Source of the DNA: Hydrogenophilales bacterium RIFOXYD1_FULL_62_11
GTDB taxonomy: Bacteria > Pseudomonadota > Gammaproteobacteria > Burkholderiales > Thiobacillaceae
Direction: 5' to 3'
NCBI GenBank assembly: GCA_001802655.1
Contig: MGZO01000123.1
Location: forward strand, 1 to 20,980
Length of the DNA: 20,980 nucleotides
The notes below the pieces were generated by a model that worked only from the letters and a program-made list of their open reading frames with translations, made no database searches and had not been told where the DNA came from. Shown here piece by piece: positions 14,545 to 20,980 of the stretch (positions are counted from its first letter, which is position 1; every line of letters begins with the position of its first letter). Both the position numbers and the translations under genes were made by a program.

Positions 14545-15114
14545 TCAGCGCCCATACAGCGCACTGAAGCTGGCCTGCCCGAGCGCATTGGCGTTGACCA
14601 CAAACCCTGCGAGCGAGGCTGTCGCGTTGGCTGGCAATTCAAGCCGGTCTACCTTCAGCGCGTAGACGGTAAACACATAGCGGTGTGGCTTGTCGCCGAC
14701 CGGCGGGCATGGGCCGCCCCAGCCTGGCGTGCCGAAATCGGTTGCAATCTGGCGGGCGCCACCCGGCAGCTCGCGGCCATCCGACGTACCAACCCCGCGC
14801 GGTAATGCAGCCGCCGTTGCTGGAATGTCCACGACCACCCAATGCCAAAAGCCAGCACCACCCGTCGGTGCATCCGGGTCGTGCACCATGACCGCGAAAC
14901 TTCGGGTCCCCGCGGGAGGATTGCGCCATGTGGTAGCTGGAGATGTGTTCTGTCCCGTGCAGCCGAAGCCGTTGAAGGCGTGAGCTTGTTTGATAATCGA
15001 GCCGGATGCGATGTCGGGACTGCTCAATTCGAAGCCTTGTGCATGCGCGGCATGGCTCGTGAAAGCGCCAAAGACGCCAGCAAGCCCCAAAAGCATTGCG
15101 GATAAAGTTCGCAT
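14545..15114 (-). CDS. Secreted YbhB/YbcL (PEBP / RKIP-like) protein
   Basis: The 189-residue precursor has a Sec signal peptide (probable cut after residue 25, AHA-QG) and a phosphatidylethanolamine-binding-protein fold. Signature segments are FGCTGQNTSPATTW (50-63), VMVHDPDAPTGG (76-86), FWHWVVVDIP (89-98) and PHRYVFTVYAL (143-153). Bacterial members are periplasmic or cytosolic with unclear ligands. I chose ATG 15114, because AGGAG is 9 bases upstream of it, whereas the earlier ATG at 15123 directly abuts the AGGAG. The gene follows the DJ-1/PfpI gene by 28 bp on the same strand, so the two are likely co-transcribed. Confidence 0.87.
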   Translation of the reverse strand: MRTLSAMLLGLAGVFGAFTSHAAHAQGFELSSPDIASGSIIKQAHAFNGFGCTGQNTSPATTWRNPPAGTRSFAVMVHDPDAPTGGAGFWHWVVVDIPATAAALPRGVGTSDGRELPGGARQIATDFGTPGWGGPCPPVGDKPHRYVFTVYALKVDRLELPANATASLAGFVVNANALGQASFSALYGR

Positions 15115-15142
15115 GATATTCATCTCCTGATTCAGTTGGTTG

Positions 15143-15964
15143 TCAGGGTGCCACCAGTCCCAAAGCTTCCAGAACGTGCTGCGCGACACGTGCGGAAGAC
15201 TGCGGATTCTGTCCGGTGATGAGCTGGCCGTCGCGCACAGCATAGGCTTGCCAGTTGGGAGCGCCCTCGAACTGTCCGCCCAATTCGCGCAGCCGCGTCT
15301 CGAGCGGGAAAGGCACGACCTGGGTCAGACCTGCCGCAGCCTCTTCAGCATCGGTGAAAGAATTGACGCGCTTGCCATGCACGATAGGTTTTCCGTCGGG
15401 GCGTTTCGCAGCAACCAGCCCCGCCGCGCCGTGGCATACCGAGGCAATGATTTTGTTATTGGCGTAAGCAGCCTCGACTACGTTTTTTACCCCGGTGTCG
15501 GTCGGCAAATCCCACATCGTGCCGTGGCCGCCAGGGAAGAAAATCGCGTCGTAGGCTGCAGGGTCGAGTTCGCTGACTTTGCGGGTTTCTGCAATGCGGT
15601 TTTGCAACGTCGCGTCGGCGAGGAAGCGTTCGATGATGGCGTCGTTTTCGCCATTGCCTTTCAAGCTGGCCGGGTCGATAGGCGCCGGGCCACCGGCGGG
15701 TGACGCCAGATCGACTTCGACCCCCGCGTCGACCAGTGCGAAATAAGGCGTCGCGAGTTCTTCTGCCCACACGCCTGTGGGCTTGCCGGTATCGCCCATG
15801 CGGGCGTTCGAAGTGACGATCATCAAAATGCGGCGAGCCATGGCAGTACTCCTTACGGGCTTGGTGGATGGTGAGAGAAGGGGCGCAGCTATCGCGCCCG
15901 ATGTTGCGACTGTTGCTGCCAGTGCAGCGGTTTGAGCTAAAAATGTTCGCCTGTCAGCCTTCAT
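15143..15964 (-). CDS. DJ-1/PfpI-family protein with Tat-type leader and dual start
   Basis: The 273-residue product begins with DRRTFLAQTAALAATVA, a twin-arginine-like leader ending near residue 27. The DJ-1/PfpI domain runs from about 43 to 270: RRILMIVTSNA, the acidic E68 in GVWAEELATPYF, PGGHGTMWDL (144-153) and the nucleophile C177-H178 in SVCHGAAGL. It resembles the Hsp31/glyoxalase III branch, which detoxifies methylglyoxal or acts as a chaperone. Two starts are well supplied: ATG 15964 with AAGGAG 6 bases upstream, and internal ATG 15841 (residue 42) with AAGGAG 7 bases upstream, giving a leaderless form of 232 residues. Either could be the main product. The YbhB-type gene follows. 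Confidence 0.87.
   Translation of the reverse strand: MKADRRTFLAQTAALAATVATSGAIAAPLLSPSTKPVRSTAMARRILMIVTSNARMGDTGKPTGVWAEELATPYFALVDAGVEVDLASPAGGPAPIDPASLKGNGENDAIIERFLADATLQNRIAETRKVSELDPAAYDAIFFPGGHGTMWDLPTDTGVKNVVEAAYANNKIIASVCHGAAGLVAAKRPDGKPIVHGKRVNSFTDAEEAAAGLTQVVPFPLETRLRELGGQFEGAPNWQAYAVRDGQLITGQNPQSSARVAQHVLEALGLVAP
15849..15854 (-). promoter_or_regulatory. Internal ribosome binding site in the DJ-1/PfpI gene
   Basis: AAGGAG on the minus strand (CTCCTT on plus) lies 7 bases before the in-frame ATG at 15841. It is as strong as the site before the longer start (15971-15976). Translation here would make a cytosolic enzyme that lacks the Tat-like leader. Inferred from spacing and motif only. 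Confidence 0.5.
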
Positions 15965-16051
15965 GGAGCGCTCCTTAAGTTAGGCAAATCGGAAAAGCGG
16001 TTCACGGGAGCGACTTTATTGACTTCTAGGAGCGACATAAACAAGATGCAG

Positions 16052-16068
16052 GTAACTTTATTAATTAC
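16052..16068. promoter_or_regulatory. Candidate LysR-type box in the divergent region
   Basis: GTAACTTTATTAATTAC is an AT-rich interrupted palindrome (GTAA and TTAC arms with 9 bases between) and fits the T-N11-A form of LysR boxes. It sits 12 bases before the LysR gene, where self-repression would be expected. A direct repeat GGAGCGAC occurs at 16007-16014 and 16029-16036, spaced 22 bp, within the same 116-bp divergent region. Confidence 0.35.
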
Positions 16069-16080
16069 ATCAAGTAACCA

Positions 16081-16986
16081 ATGGAACGCAGCTTCGCACC
16101 TGTACAACTCGGCAGCATCGAGCTCTTTTGTAAAGCCGCCGAAGTGGGCGGATTCGCACAGGCAGCGCGCGAATTCGGTTTGACGCCCGCCGCCGTCAGC
16201 CGGGCCATTGCCCGGCTTGAGCAGCGTTTGTCGACGCGATTATTCGTCCGCACGACGCGTAAGGTCGCATTGACCGACGACGGTCGCGCCTACTATGAGC
16301 AGTGCCGCGAAGCGCTCGCCAAGATCGAGGACGCCGAGCGGGCGATTGGAGGTCGGCGCGGCACGCCCAGTGGCACTTTGCGGGTGAGTTTGCCGACGAC
16401 CTATGCGCACTATCGTGTGCTGCCAAGGCTGCCTACGTTTATTCACCAATATCCAGGGCTCGATCTGGAGATGAACGTCTCCAACCGGAATATCGACTTT
16501 GTCGACGAAGGCTACGATGTGGCAATACGGCTTGGCGAGCCAAAAGACTCAGGCCTGGTAGGAAGAAGGCTTGAGGATGCCGCCTTGGGTGTATTCGCAT
16601 CGCCGGGCTATCTACGCAACGCGCCACCGCTTGCAGGCATAGGCGATTTGACGGCCCACCAGCATATACAGTTCGTGCTGCCGAGCACGGGGCGGCCGAT
16701 GCCGTGGTTGTTCCAGGTGGAAGGACGTGAAGTCGAATACCGTTTCGAAAGCCCGATTCGGTGCTCGGATGATGTTTTGGCTTGCGTGACGCTGGCAGTA
16801 GCCGGCGCGGGTTTATTCCAGATATACGACTTTATTGCCGATCCGTATGTGAAGCGCGGCGAACTGGTCGAGGTCGCGCAATCGATGCGCGGCCGTTCAC
16901 GACCTTTTTTTGCGCTGTATCCGCAAAACCGCCACCTTAGCCCCAAGGTTCGGGCTTTCGTGGACTTCTTGATCGGCAATATTTAG
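16081..16986 (+). CDS. LysR-family transcriptional regulator
   Basis: The 301-residue protein has the standard N-terminal helix-turn-helix (about 10-70: FCKAAEVGGFAQAAREFGLTPAAVSRAIARLEQRLSTRLF region), followed by a linker helix. A periplasmic-binding-protein-like effector domain runs from about 95: GTLRVSLPTTYAHYRVLP, DVAIRLGEP, SDDVLACVTLAVAGAGL. It most resembles the CrgA/DsdC-like group of LysR proteins of beta- and gammaproteobacteria. It is divergent from the DJ-1/PfpI and YbhB pair with 116 bp between, the usual arrangement for LysR control of a neighbouring operon. The inducer is unknown. Electrophile or aldehyde stress would fit the DJ-1 gene. The ribosome site is weak. Confidence 0.88.
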   Translation: MERSFAPVQLGSIELFCKAAEVGGFAQAAREFGLTPAAVSRAIARLEQRLSTRLFVRTTRKVALTDDGRAYYEQCREALAKIEDAERAIGGRRGTPSGTLRVSLPTTYAHYRVLPRLPTFIHQYPGLDLEMNVSNRNIDFVDEGYDVAIRLGEPKDSGLVGRRLEDAALGVFASPGYLRNAPPLAGIGDLTAHQHIQFVLPSTGRPMPWLFQVEGREVEYRFESPIRCSDDVLACVTLAVAGAGLFQIYDFIADPYVKRGELVEVAQSMRGRSRPFFALYPQNRHLSPKVRAFVDFLIGNI

Positions 16987-17017
16987 AGCAACTTGCCCGT
17001 CAATTCGGAAGCGGCGC

Positions 17018-17251
17018 TCATGTGTCTTCCGGATGGAAGAGAAACGAGGTCACTGCGGTTCTCTTGTCGATCCGAACCTCCATCTCGCAGACCTCATGCG
17101 TGGCCTGTTCCATCGGCCCCACAGGACAGCAGTACGCCGTCTCGGTCTCCGTGTAGAGAAGGGTGATCCTGGCCTCGATAGCCTCGCCCCGGTCATCTGC
17201 CCCGAACACTATGACCGTGATCGGGTCGTCGATGCAGCCGAACCCGTTCAT
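17018..17251 (-). CDS. Small hypothetical protein beside the integration module
   Basis: This 77-residue frame reads as a plausible beta-rich protein (TVIVFGADDRGEAIEARITLL then YCCPVGPMEQATHEVCEMEV) with G/C-rich third positions. It has no signal, membrane segment or motif I recognise. Cysteines lie at positions 6, 42, 43 and 56 or nearby. It is divergent from the excisionase-like gene and converges with the LysR gene. The ribosome site before ATG 17251 is weak. Coding is supported only by composition and absence of a better frame on either strand, so this is tentative. The 136 bp between its start and the excisionase-like gene show no certain promoter. Confidence 0.45.
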   Translation of the reverse strand: MNGFGCIDDPITVIVFGADDRGEAIEARITLLYTETETAYCCPVGPMEQATHEVCEMEVRIDKRTAVTSFLFHPEDT

Positions 17252-17387
17252 GCACCGAGTTAGCGCCCGCCGCAGTACGCCCGAGCGGGTTTTCGGAAAC
17301 GGAGACCGGCGAGACTATATCAACAGACGTGAAATTGCCGATGTCAGCCTCAAACCGAGCCGAACCGGCGCACCCATGGAGCGCAAC

Positions 17388-17591
17388 ATGAGCAACCCAA
17401 GTCGATGGGTGCTGATCAACCGATTGGCAGAGATTACCGGATACAGCGAAGACGCGGTGCGCCACAAGGTCAAGAACGGCACTTGGTCGCAAGGCCGTAT
17501 CTGGCGCAAAGCGCCGGATGGCCGCATTTTTGTGAATTTGGAAGAGTTTGAGCTCTGGGTGGAGAGCGGCAGGCAACTGGCTGCGCATTGA
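17388..17591 (+). CDS. Excisionase-like small DNA-binding protein
   Basis: This 67-residue protein has a winged-helix pattern of the excisionase/MerR-like type: WVLINRLAEITGYSEDAVRHKVKNGTW, then WRKAPDGRIFVNLEEFELWVES. Excisionases bend attachment-site DNA and direct the integrase towards excision. The position, upstream of an XRE regulator and a tyrosine integrase on the same strand, fits. I chose ATG 17388, because GGAG lies 6 bases upstream. ATG 17376 is in frame and would add four residues but lacks a ribosome site. The family call is by pattern and context. Confidence 0.75.
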   Translation: MSNPSRWVLINRLAEITGYSEDAVRHKVKNGTWSQGRIWRKAPDGRIFVNLEEFELWVESGRQLAAH

Positions 17592-17661
17592 TGCCGGTCA
17601 GTCGTTCACGTTAGTCCCCTTTGTGCTCTTCTCTGCTTGGAGCAGTCCTGCGGCGGTACCG

Positions 17662-17690
17662 TTGCTCCATACGCTCAATGAGCGTATAAT
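17662..17690 (+). promoter_or_regulatory. Promoter with 19-bp palindromic operator for the XRE-int genes
   Basis: TTGCTC (17662-17667) and TATAAT (17685-17690) are separated by exactly 17 bases, a strong sigma-70-type promoter. The spacer and half of the -10 are occupied by ATACGCTCAATGAGCGTAT (17669-17687), a perfect palindrome with 9-bp arms and one central base. A dimeric repressor bound there would exclude RNA polymerase. The XRE protein encoded 72 bp downstream is the natural candidate. Confidence 0.75.
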
Positions 17691-17761
17691 TGTATTAACT
17701 GCCAACAGTCGGCGCTGGTGCCTTGTCCTGCGAGGCATGATGGCGCACATGGACTCACGCG

Positions 17762-18028
17762 ATGCCACGCTCACTCAACCGACGCAACAACATTTCGGCT
17801 TCGACAACTGCCACGCCCCCCGAGCCTGATGACATCCGTGCGGCCAGAACCGCAGCGGGTTTGACGCAAACGGAAGCCGGTGACGTGGTGCATGCATCGT
17901 TGCGTACTTGGCAGCAGTGGGAGGCCGGGGATCGCAAGATGCACCCTGGACTGTTTGAGCTGTTCAAGCTCAAGACCGGACGAGAAAAACGCAAGCAACA
18001 AGCCAGCGACAGAAACAACCAGGAGTAA
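17762..18028 (+). CDS. XRE-family helix-turn-helix regulator
   Basis: The 88-residue protein has a basic, disordered N-terminus and an XRE helix-turn-helix at about 24-70: IRAARTAAGLTQTEAGDVVHASLRTWQQWEAGDRKMHPGLFELF region. It ends in a Lys/Arg/Gln-rich tail. It resembles small regulators and antitoxin-like proteins found next to integrases. The strong promoter upstream contains a palindrome, so it probably represses its own transcription and that of the integrase gene, which starts 13 bp after its stop. The ribosome site is weak (GGA, 9-10 bases from the ATG). No toxin gene is next to it, which disfavours a toxin-antitoxin role. Confidence 0.78.
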   Translation: MPRSLNRRNNISASTTATPPEPDDIRAARTAAGLTQTEAGDVVHASLRTWQQWEAGDRKMHPGLFELFKLKTGREKRKQQASDRNNQE

Positions 18029-18041
18029 TTTCGGGAGAGTG

Positions 18042-19292
18042 ATGATGGCGGCGCAGATGGATACCGTGATAAGCAGCAATCTTCCAGGCATCGAAGTGCA
18101 TGGAAAGTCGATTCGCGTGGCGTTTATGCACAAGGGAGTGCGCCATCGTCACACGCTGGGTATCGAGCCAACCAAGGCAAACCTTAAACATGCGTCTCGC
18201 CTTCGCAGCGCCGCCATGTATGCGCTCAAAACGGGAACCTACGACGAGTCCGAGTATTTTCCCCATTCACGGCAAGGCGACCAAGTCGGCACGGCAAGTA
18301 AGCGTCTCGGCGACTTGTCCGAACGGTACATGCCGCTCAAAGCAGTGGACATCACTGTCGAAACACAGAACCGCTACCAGGTGGCGCTCAATGCCTGCCT
18401 CAACACCATCGGACGGAACCGCTTGGCCGATGCCCTGATCCCGGCAGACATCCAGCAATTGCGCGTGGACTTGATCGAGACGCGGGCCGTCTCGACGGTA
18501 AACCACTACCTCGCTACATTCGCGGGCTTTCTCTACTGGTGCGAACAGAACCACTTCTGTGCCGAAGGCTTGGCCAAGCACTGCACGCGCTTCACCAAGA
18601 GCAACAAGGACCCAGACCCGTTCACCTATCAGGAATACAACGCGCTGATCACGAAAGGTTGTTTGCACCCGGTGGACGCGGCCTCGGTGACACTCGCGTT
18701 CTACACAGGTTTGCGGCCAGGTGAGTTGTGCGGCCTCGCCGTGGAGGACATTGCTGCCGACCTGGGCAAGCTGACGGTGCGGCGCTCAGTCACTCAGTCG
18801 CTCACCTTCAAGATTCCGAAAACGAACAAGGAGCGAACCATCCTGCTGTTCCCGCCTGCTCAGGCTGCACTCAAGGTGCTGATCGAAGATGCGTTGACGC
18901 GCGATGCGATTGACTTGGAAGTCTGGCTAAATCGCCATGAGTCGCGAGTTGATCGCGCGCGGCTGCTATTGTCGCCTAAGACGCAGGCGCGTAAGACCAA
19001 CGTGAATGCGTGGTATGTACCGAGCGCATGGAATACGAAGTGGAGCAACCTGGCCCGGCGCGCCGAAGTCCGGCATCGCCCGCCTTACCAGACCCGCCAC
19101 ACTTACGCCTGCTGGAACCTCACGGCACGCGGCAACCTGGCCTTTATCGCGAACCAGATGGGACACAGTGACTACTCGATGCTCGTGAAAGTCTATGGCC
19201 GCTGGATAGATTCGGAGTCCCCCAGAGAGCTGGGGCGCATCTGGCAGGGCATGAAGAAACTCGTACAAATTGCCCCAAATTTACCCCAGTGA
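18042..19292 (+). CDS. int: Tyrosine-type site-specific integrase (DUF3596-type arm domain)
   Basis: The 416-residue protein catalyses integration and excision of the element. The N-terminal arm-binding region (SSNLPGIEVHGKSIRVAF, TLGIEPTKANLKHASRLR, then TGTYDESEYFP) is of the DUF3596 type. A core-binding domain spans about 85-180 and the catalytic domain 190-400. Catalytic residues: R225 (TGLRPGEL), a lysine near 257-260, R352 (YQTRHTY; the first His of the usual H-x-x-R is Tyr, as is common in this group), H375 (GHSD) and nucleophile Y385 (VYGRW). All are present, so it should be active. The start is ATG 18042 (or 18045), with GGGAG just upstream. It ends 31 bp before mutS, with no terminator. 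Confidence 0.9.
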   Translation: MMAAQMDTVISSNLPGIEVHGKSIRVAFMHKGVRHRHTLGIEPTKANLKHASRLRSAAMYALKTGTYDESEYFPHSRQGDQVGTASKRLGDLSERYMPLKAVDITVETQNRYQVALNACLNTIGRNRLADALIPADIQQLRVDLIETRAVSTVNHYLATFAGFLYWCEQNHFCAEGLAKHCTRFTKSNKDPDPFTYQEYNALITKGCLHPVDAASVTLAFYTGLRPGELCGLAVEDIAADLGKLTVRRSVTQSLTFKIPKTNKERTILLFPPAQAALKVLIEDALTRDAIDLEVWLNRHESRVDRARLLLSPKTQARKTNVNAWYVPSAWNTKWSNLARRAEVRHRPPYQTRHTYACWNLTARGNLAFIANQMGHSDYSMLVKVYGRWIDSESPRELGRIWQGMKKLVQIAPNLPQ

Positions 19293-19308
19293 ACGATAAA
19301 AATATGAT
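19280..19308 (+). promoter_or_regulatory. Putative mutS promoter overlapping the integrase 3' end
   Basis: TTTACC (19280-19285) and TATGAT (19303-19308) are separated by 17 bases. The -35 lies inside the last codons of the integrase, so the element would supply it. Transcription would begin about 9 bases before the mutS ATG, giving a very short leader. Inferred from box matches; the integrase transcript may also read into mutS. Confidence 0.4.
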
Positions 19309-19323
19309 AACTTGTTGTTTTTA

Positions 19324-20980
19324 ATGAGCAAAGAAGCCATACATACGCACACGCCGATGATGCAGCAGTATCTCGGCATCAAGGCGCAAAACCCGGACAT
19401 GCTGCTGTTTTACCGCATGGGCGATTTCTACGAGCTGTTTTTCGATGACGCCGAAAAAGCGTCGCGGCTGCTCAACATCACCCTCACCACGCGCGGCGCG
19501 TCGGCGGGCACCCCGATCAAAATGGCCGGGGTGCCGTATCACAGCGCCGAGCAGTATCTGGCACGGCTGCTGAAGCTGGGCGAATCGGTGGTGATCGCCG
19601 AGCAGATTGGCGACCCAGCCACCAGCAAGGGCCCGGTCGAGCGCCAGGTGGCGCGCATCGTCACCCCGGGCACGCTGACCGATTCGGGCCTCTTGGACGA
19701 AACCTGCGACACCCTGATTCTCGCCATCGCACCTGGCAGGATGAATGCAGCCCCAAGTGCGGAAACCGTCGGCGTAGCCTGGTTGAATCTTGCCGCCGGG
19801 CGGTTTCAGGTCAGCGAGATCCACGCCAGCGCCCTGCCCGCCTTGTTGGCGCGCGTGCGCCCGGCAGAAATCCTCGCGCCCGATGACTATGCCCTGACGG
19901 GCGCACCCTGCGCGGTGCGCCGCCTCGCACCGTGGCAGTTCGATTCCGACAGCGCGCAAACCCGGCTGGCGCAGCAATTCGACAGCCGTGATCTCAGCGG
20001 ATTCGGCGTGGCCGACCTGCCGCTTGCGCTGGCGGCGGCGGGCGCGCTGCTCGATTACATTCAGACCACGCAACGCACCGCACTGCCGCATATCCAGGCC
20101 ATCCATGCTGAGCGCGACAGCGATTTCGTGCAGCTCGACGCCGCCACCCGGCGCAATCTGGAACTCACCGAAACCCTGCGCGGCGAACCCTCGCCCACCC
20201 TGCTGTCCGTGCTCGACACAACCGCCACCGGCATGGGTACGCGCCTGTTGCGCCACTGGCTGCATCATCCGCTGCGCGACCGCGGCGTTCTGACTCGCCG
20301 CCGCGATGCCATCGGCGTACTGGCGGAGCAGCCCGAAACCGCAACCGCCCTCACCCGCCAGCTGAAAAGCTGCGCCGATGTCGAACGCATCAGCAGCCGC
20401 ATCGCACTGAAAAATGCGCGGCCGCGCGACTTGTCCGGCCTGCGCGACACCCTCGCGCTGCTGCCTGATCTCGCCGCCACGCTGCCCGACGACCGCGCAC
20501 ATCTGGCCGCCCTGAAACGCGCGCTCGCCGCCCGCCCCGATTTGCACGAATTGCTCGCCCGCGCCGTGCTGCCCGAGCCTGCCAGCGTGCTGCGCGAAGG
20601 CGGCGTGATCGCCGACGGCTACGATGCCGACCTCGACGAGCTGCGCGCGCTGACGTGCGACGCCGGCGCGTTTTTACTCGAACTGGAAACCCGCGAACGT
20701 GCGCGCTCGGGCATCAACACCCTCAAAGTCGAATACAACCGGGTGCATGGCTTTTATATTGAAGTCAGCCGCGCGCAATCGGACAAGGTCCCCGACGATT
20801 ACCGCCGCCGCCAGACGCTAAAGAACACCGAGCGCTACATCACCCCCGAGCTGAAAGCTTTCGAGGACAAGGCGTTGTCGGCGCAGGATCGCGCGCTGGC
20901 GCGCGAGAAAACGTTGTTCGAAGCCTTGTTGGAGACGCTGACGCCGCATGTGCCGGATTTGCTGGCGATTGCCGCCGCAC
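19324..20980 (+). CDS. mutS: DNA mismatch repair protein MutS, N-terminal two thirds
   Basis: MutS recognises mismatches and starts methyl-directed or strand-directed repair with MutL. The 552 codons seen cover the mismatch-binding domain (HTPMMQQYL at 9-17, and GDFYELF with intercalating F35 and E37), the connector, the lever/core region (MGTRLLRHWLHHPLRD) and the clamp (LKVEYNRVHGFYIEVSR). The frame is intact to the window edge. The ATPase domain lies beyond it. The start by alignment of the HTPMMQQY motif is ATG 19324. No Shine-Dalgarno sequence precedes it (GTTGTTTTTA), which is odd for a housekeeping gene and may reflect replacement of its upstream DNA by the integrated element. Confidence 0.95.
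   Translation, partial: MSKEAIHTHTPMMQQYLGIKAQNPDMLLFYRMGDFYELFFDDAEKASRLLNITLTTRGASAGTPIKMAGVPYHSAEQYLARLLKLGESVVIAEQIGDPATSKGPVERQVARIVTPGTLTDSGLLDETCDTLILAIAPGRMNAAPSAETVGVAWLNLAAGRFQVSEIHASALPALLARVRPAEILAPDDYALTGAPCAVRRLAPWQFDSDSAQTRLAQQFDSRDLSGFGVADLPLALAAAGALLDYIQTTQRTALPHIQAIHAERDSDFVQLDAATRRNLELTETLRGEPSPTLLSVLDTTATGMGTRLLRHWLHHPLRDRGVLTRRRDAIGVLAEQPETATALTRQLKSCADVERISSRIALKNARPRDLSGLRDTLALLPDLAATLPDDRAHLAALKRALAARPDLHELLARAVLPEPASVLREGGVIADGYDADLDELRALTCDAGAFLLELETRERARSGINTLKVEYNRVHGFYIEVSRAQSDKVPDDYRRRQTLKNTERYITPELKAFEDKALSAQDRALAREKTLFEALLETLTPHVPDLLAIAAA

Noticed and set aside
15140..15703. 187-codon plus-strand frame opposite the DJ-1/PfpI gene
   Set aside because: Antisense of well-conserved DJ-1 motifs including the nucleophile elbow; no supporting features.
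17193..17588. 131-codon minus-strand frame opposite the excisionase-like gene
   Set aside because: No ribosome site and no motif; the plus strand encodes a winged-helix pattern in the integration module context.
17762..18028. XRE gene as antitoxin of a toxin-antitoxin pair
   Set aside because: The flanking genes are excisionase-like and integrase; no small toxin-like frame is adjacent.
19321..20547. Open frame of 408 codons on the minus strand, opposite mutS
   Set aside because: The plus strand encodes clear MutS motifs throughout; the antisense translation is Gln/Arg/Gly-rich with no domain, a usual shadow in GC-rich DNA.
1..20980. CRISPR arrays, tRNA or rRNA genes, complete insertion sequences
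   Set aside because: No regularly spaced repeats, no cloverleaf sequences noticed next to the integrase, and no transposase-like frame.

Overview
The window reads as GC-rich proteobacterial DNA, most likely from a betaproteobacterium. This rests on the proximal mutS, the Tn4371-style trb genes, the ArgD and cytochrome P460 types, and generally G/C-rich third codon positions. The genus cannot be fixed from the sequence. Three blocks are visible: the end of a conjugation operon, about 11 kb of metabolic and stress genes, and an integration module that stops just before mutS.

Block 1 (1-5860, all +) is the distal part of a Trb/P-type type IV secretion operon: trbE 3' end, trbJ, an EexN/TrbK-like lipoprotein gene, trbL, trbF, trbG, trbI and a DUF2274-type small gene. 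The order and the tight ATGA overlaps match integrative and conjugative elements of the Tn4371 type. Together they encode the inner-membrane channel (TrbL, TrbF), the outer-membrane-linked core (TrbG, TrbI), a pilus-associated protein (TrbJ) and probably an entry-exclusion factor.

Block 2 (5912-17251) holds several small modules. First is a minus-strand run, in transcription order: ferredoxin reductase, M24 metallopeptidase, YggS-type PLP protein, glutamine amidotransferase, a small gene broken by one amber codon, and an ArgD-type aminotransferase. A divergent MocR/GntR regulator reads away from it across a strong inverted repeat. Second is a plus-strand redox module: a MarR regulator with a four-cysteine tail, a thioredoxin-like protein, a cytochrome P460-type c-haem protein and a TlpA-like thiol protein. 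The MarR gene and the thioredoxin gene carry the same palindrome over their ribosome binding sites, so the regulator probably controls itself and the operon. Third is a minus-strand pair (a DJ-1/PfpI protein with a Tat signal and two possible starts, and a secreted YbhB/PEBP protein) divergent from a LysR regulator. The reductase and MocR genes look less GC-rich than their neighbours, suggesting a mosaic.

Block 3 (17388-19292, +) is an excisionase-like gene, an XRE regulator with a near-consensus promoter built around a 19-bp palindrome, and a tyrosine integrase with an intact catalytic set. A small hypothetical gene lies divergently upstream. The integrase stops 31 bp before mutS, which runs off the right edge. 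The trb genes and the integrase may be two ends of one element with block 2 as cargo, or belong to two elements. No convincing flanking direct repeat was found. No rRNA, tRNA, CRISPR array or complete insertion sequence was seen.
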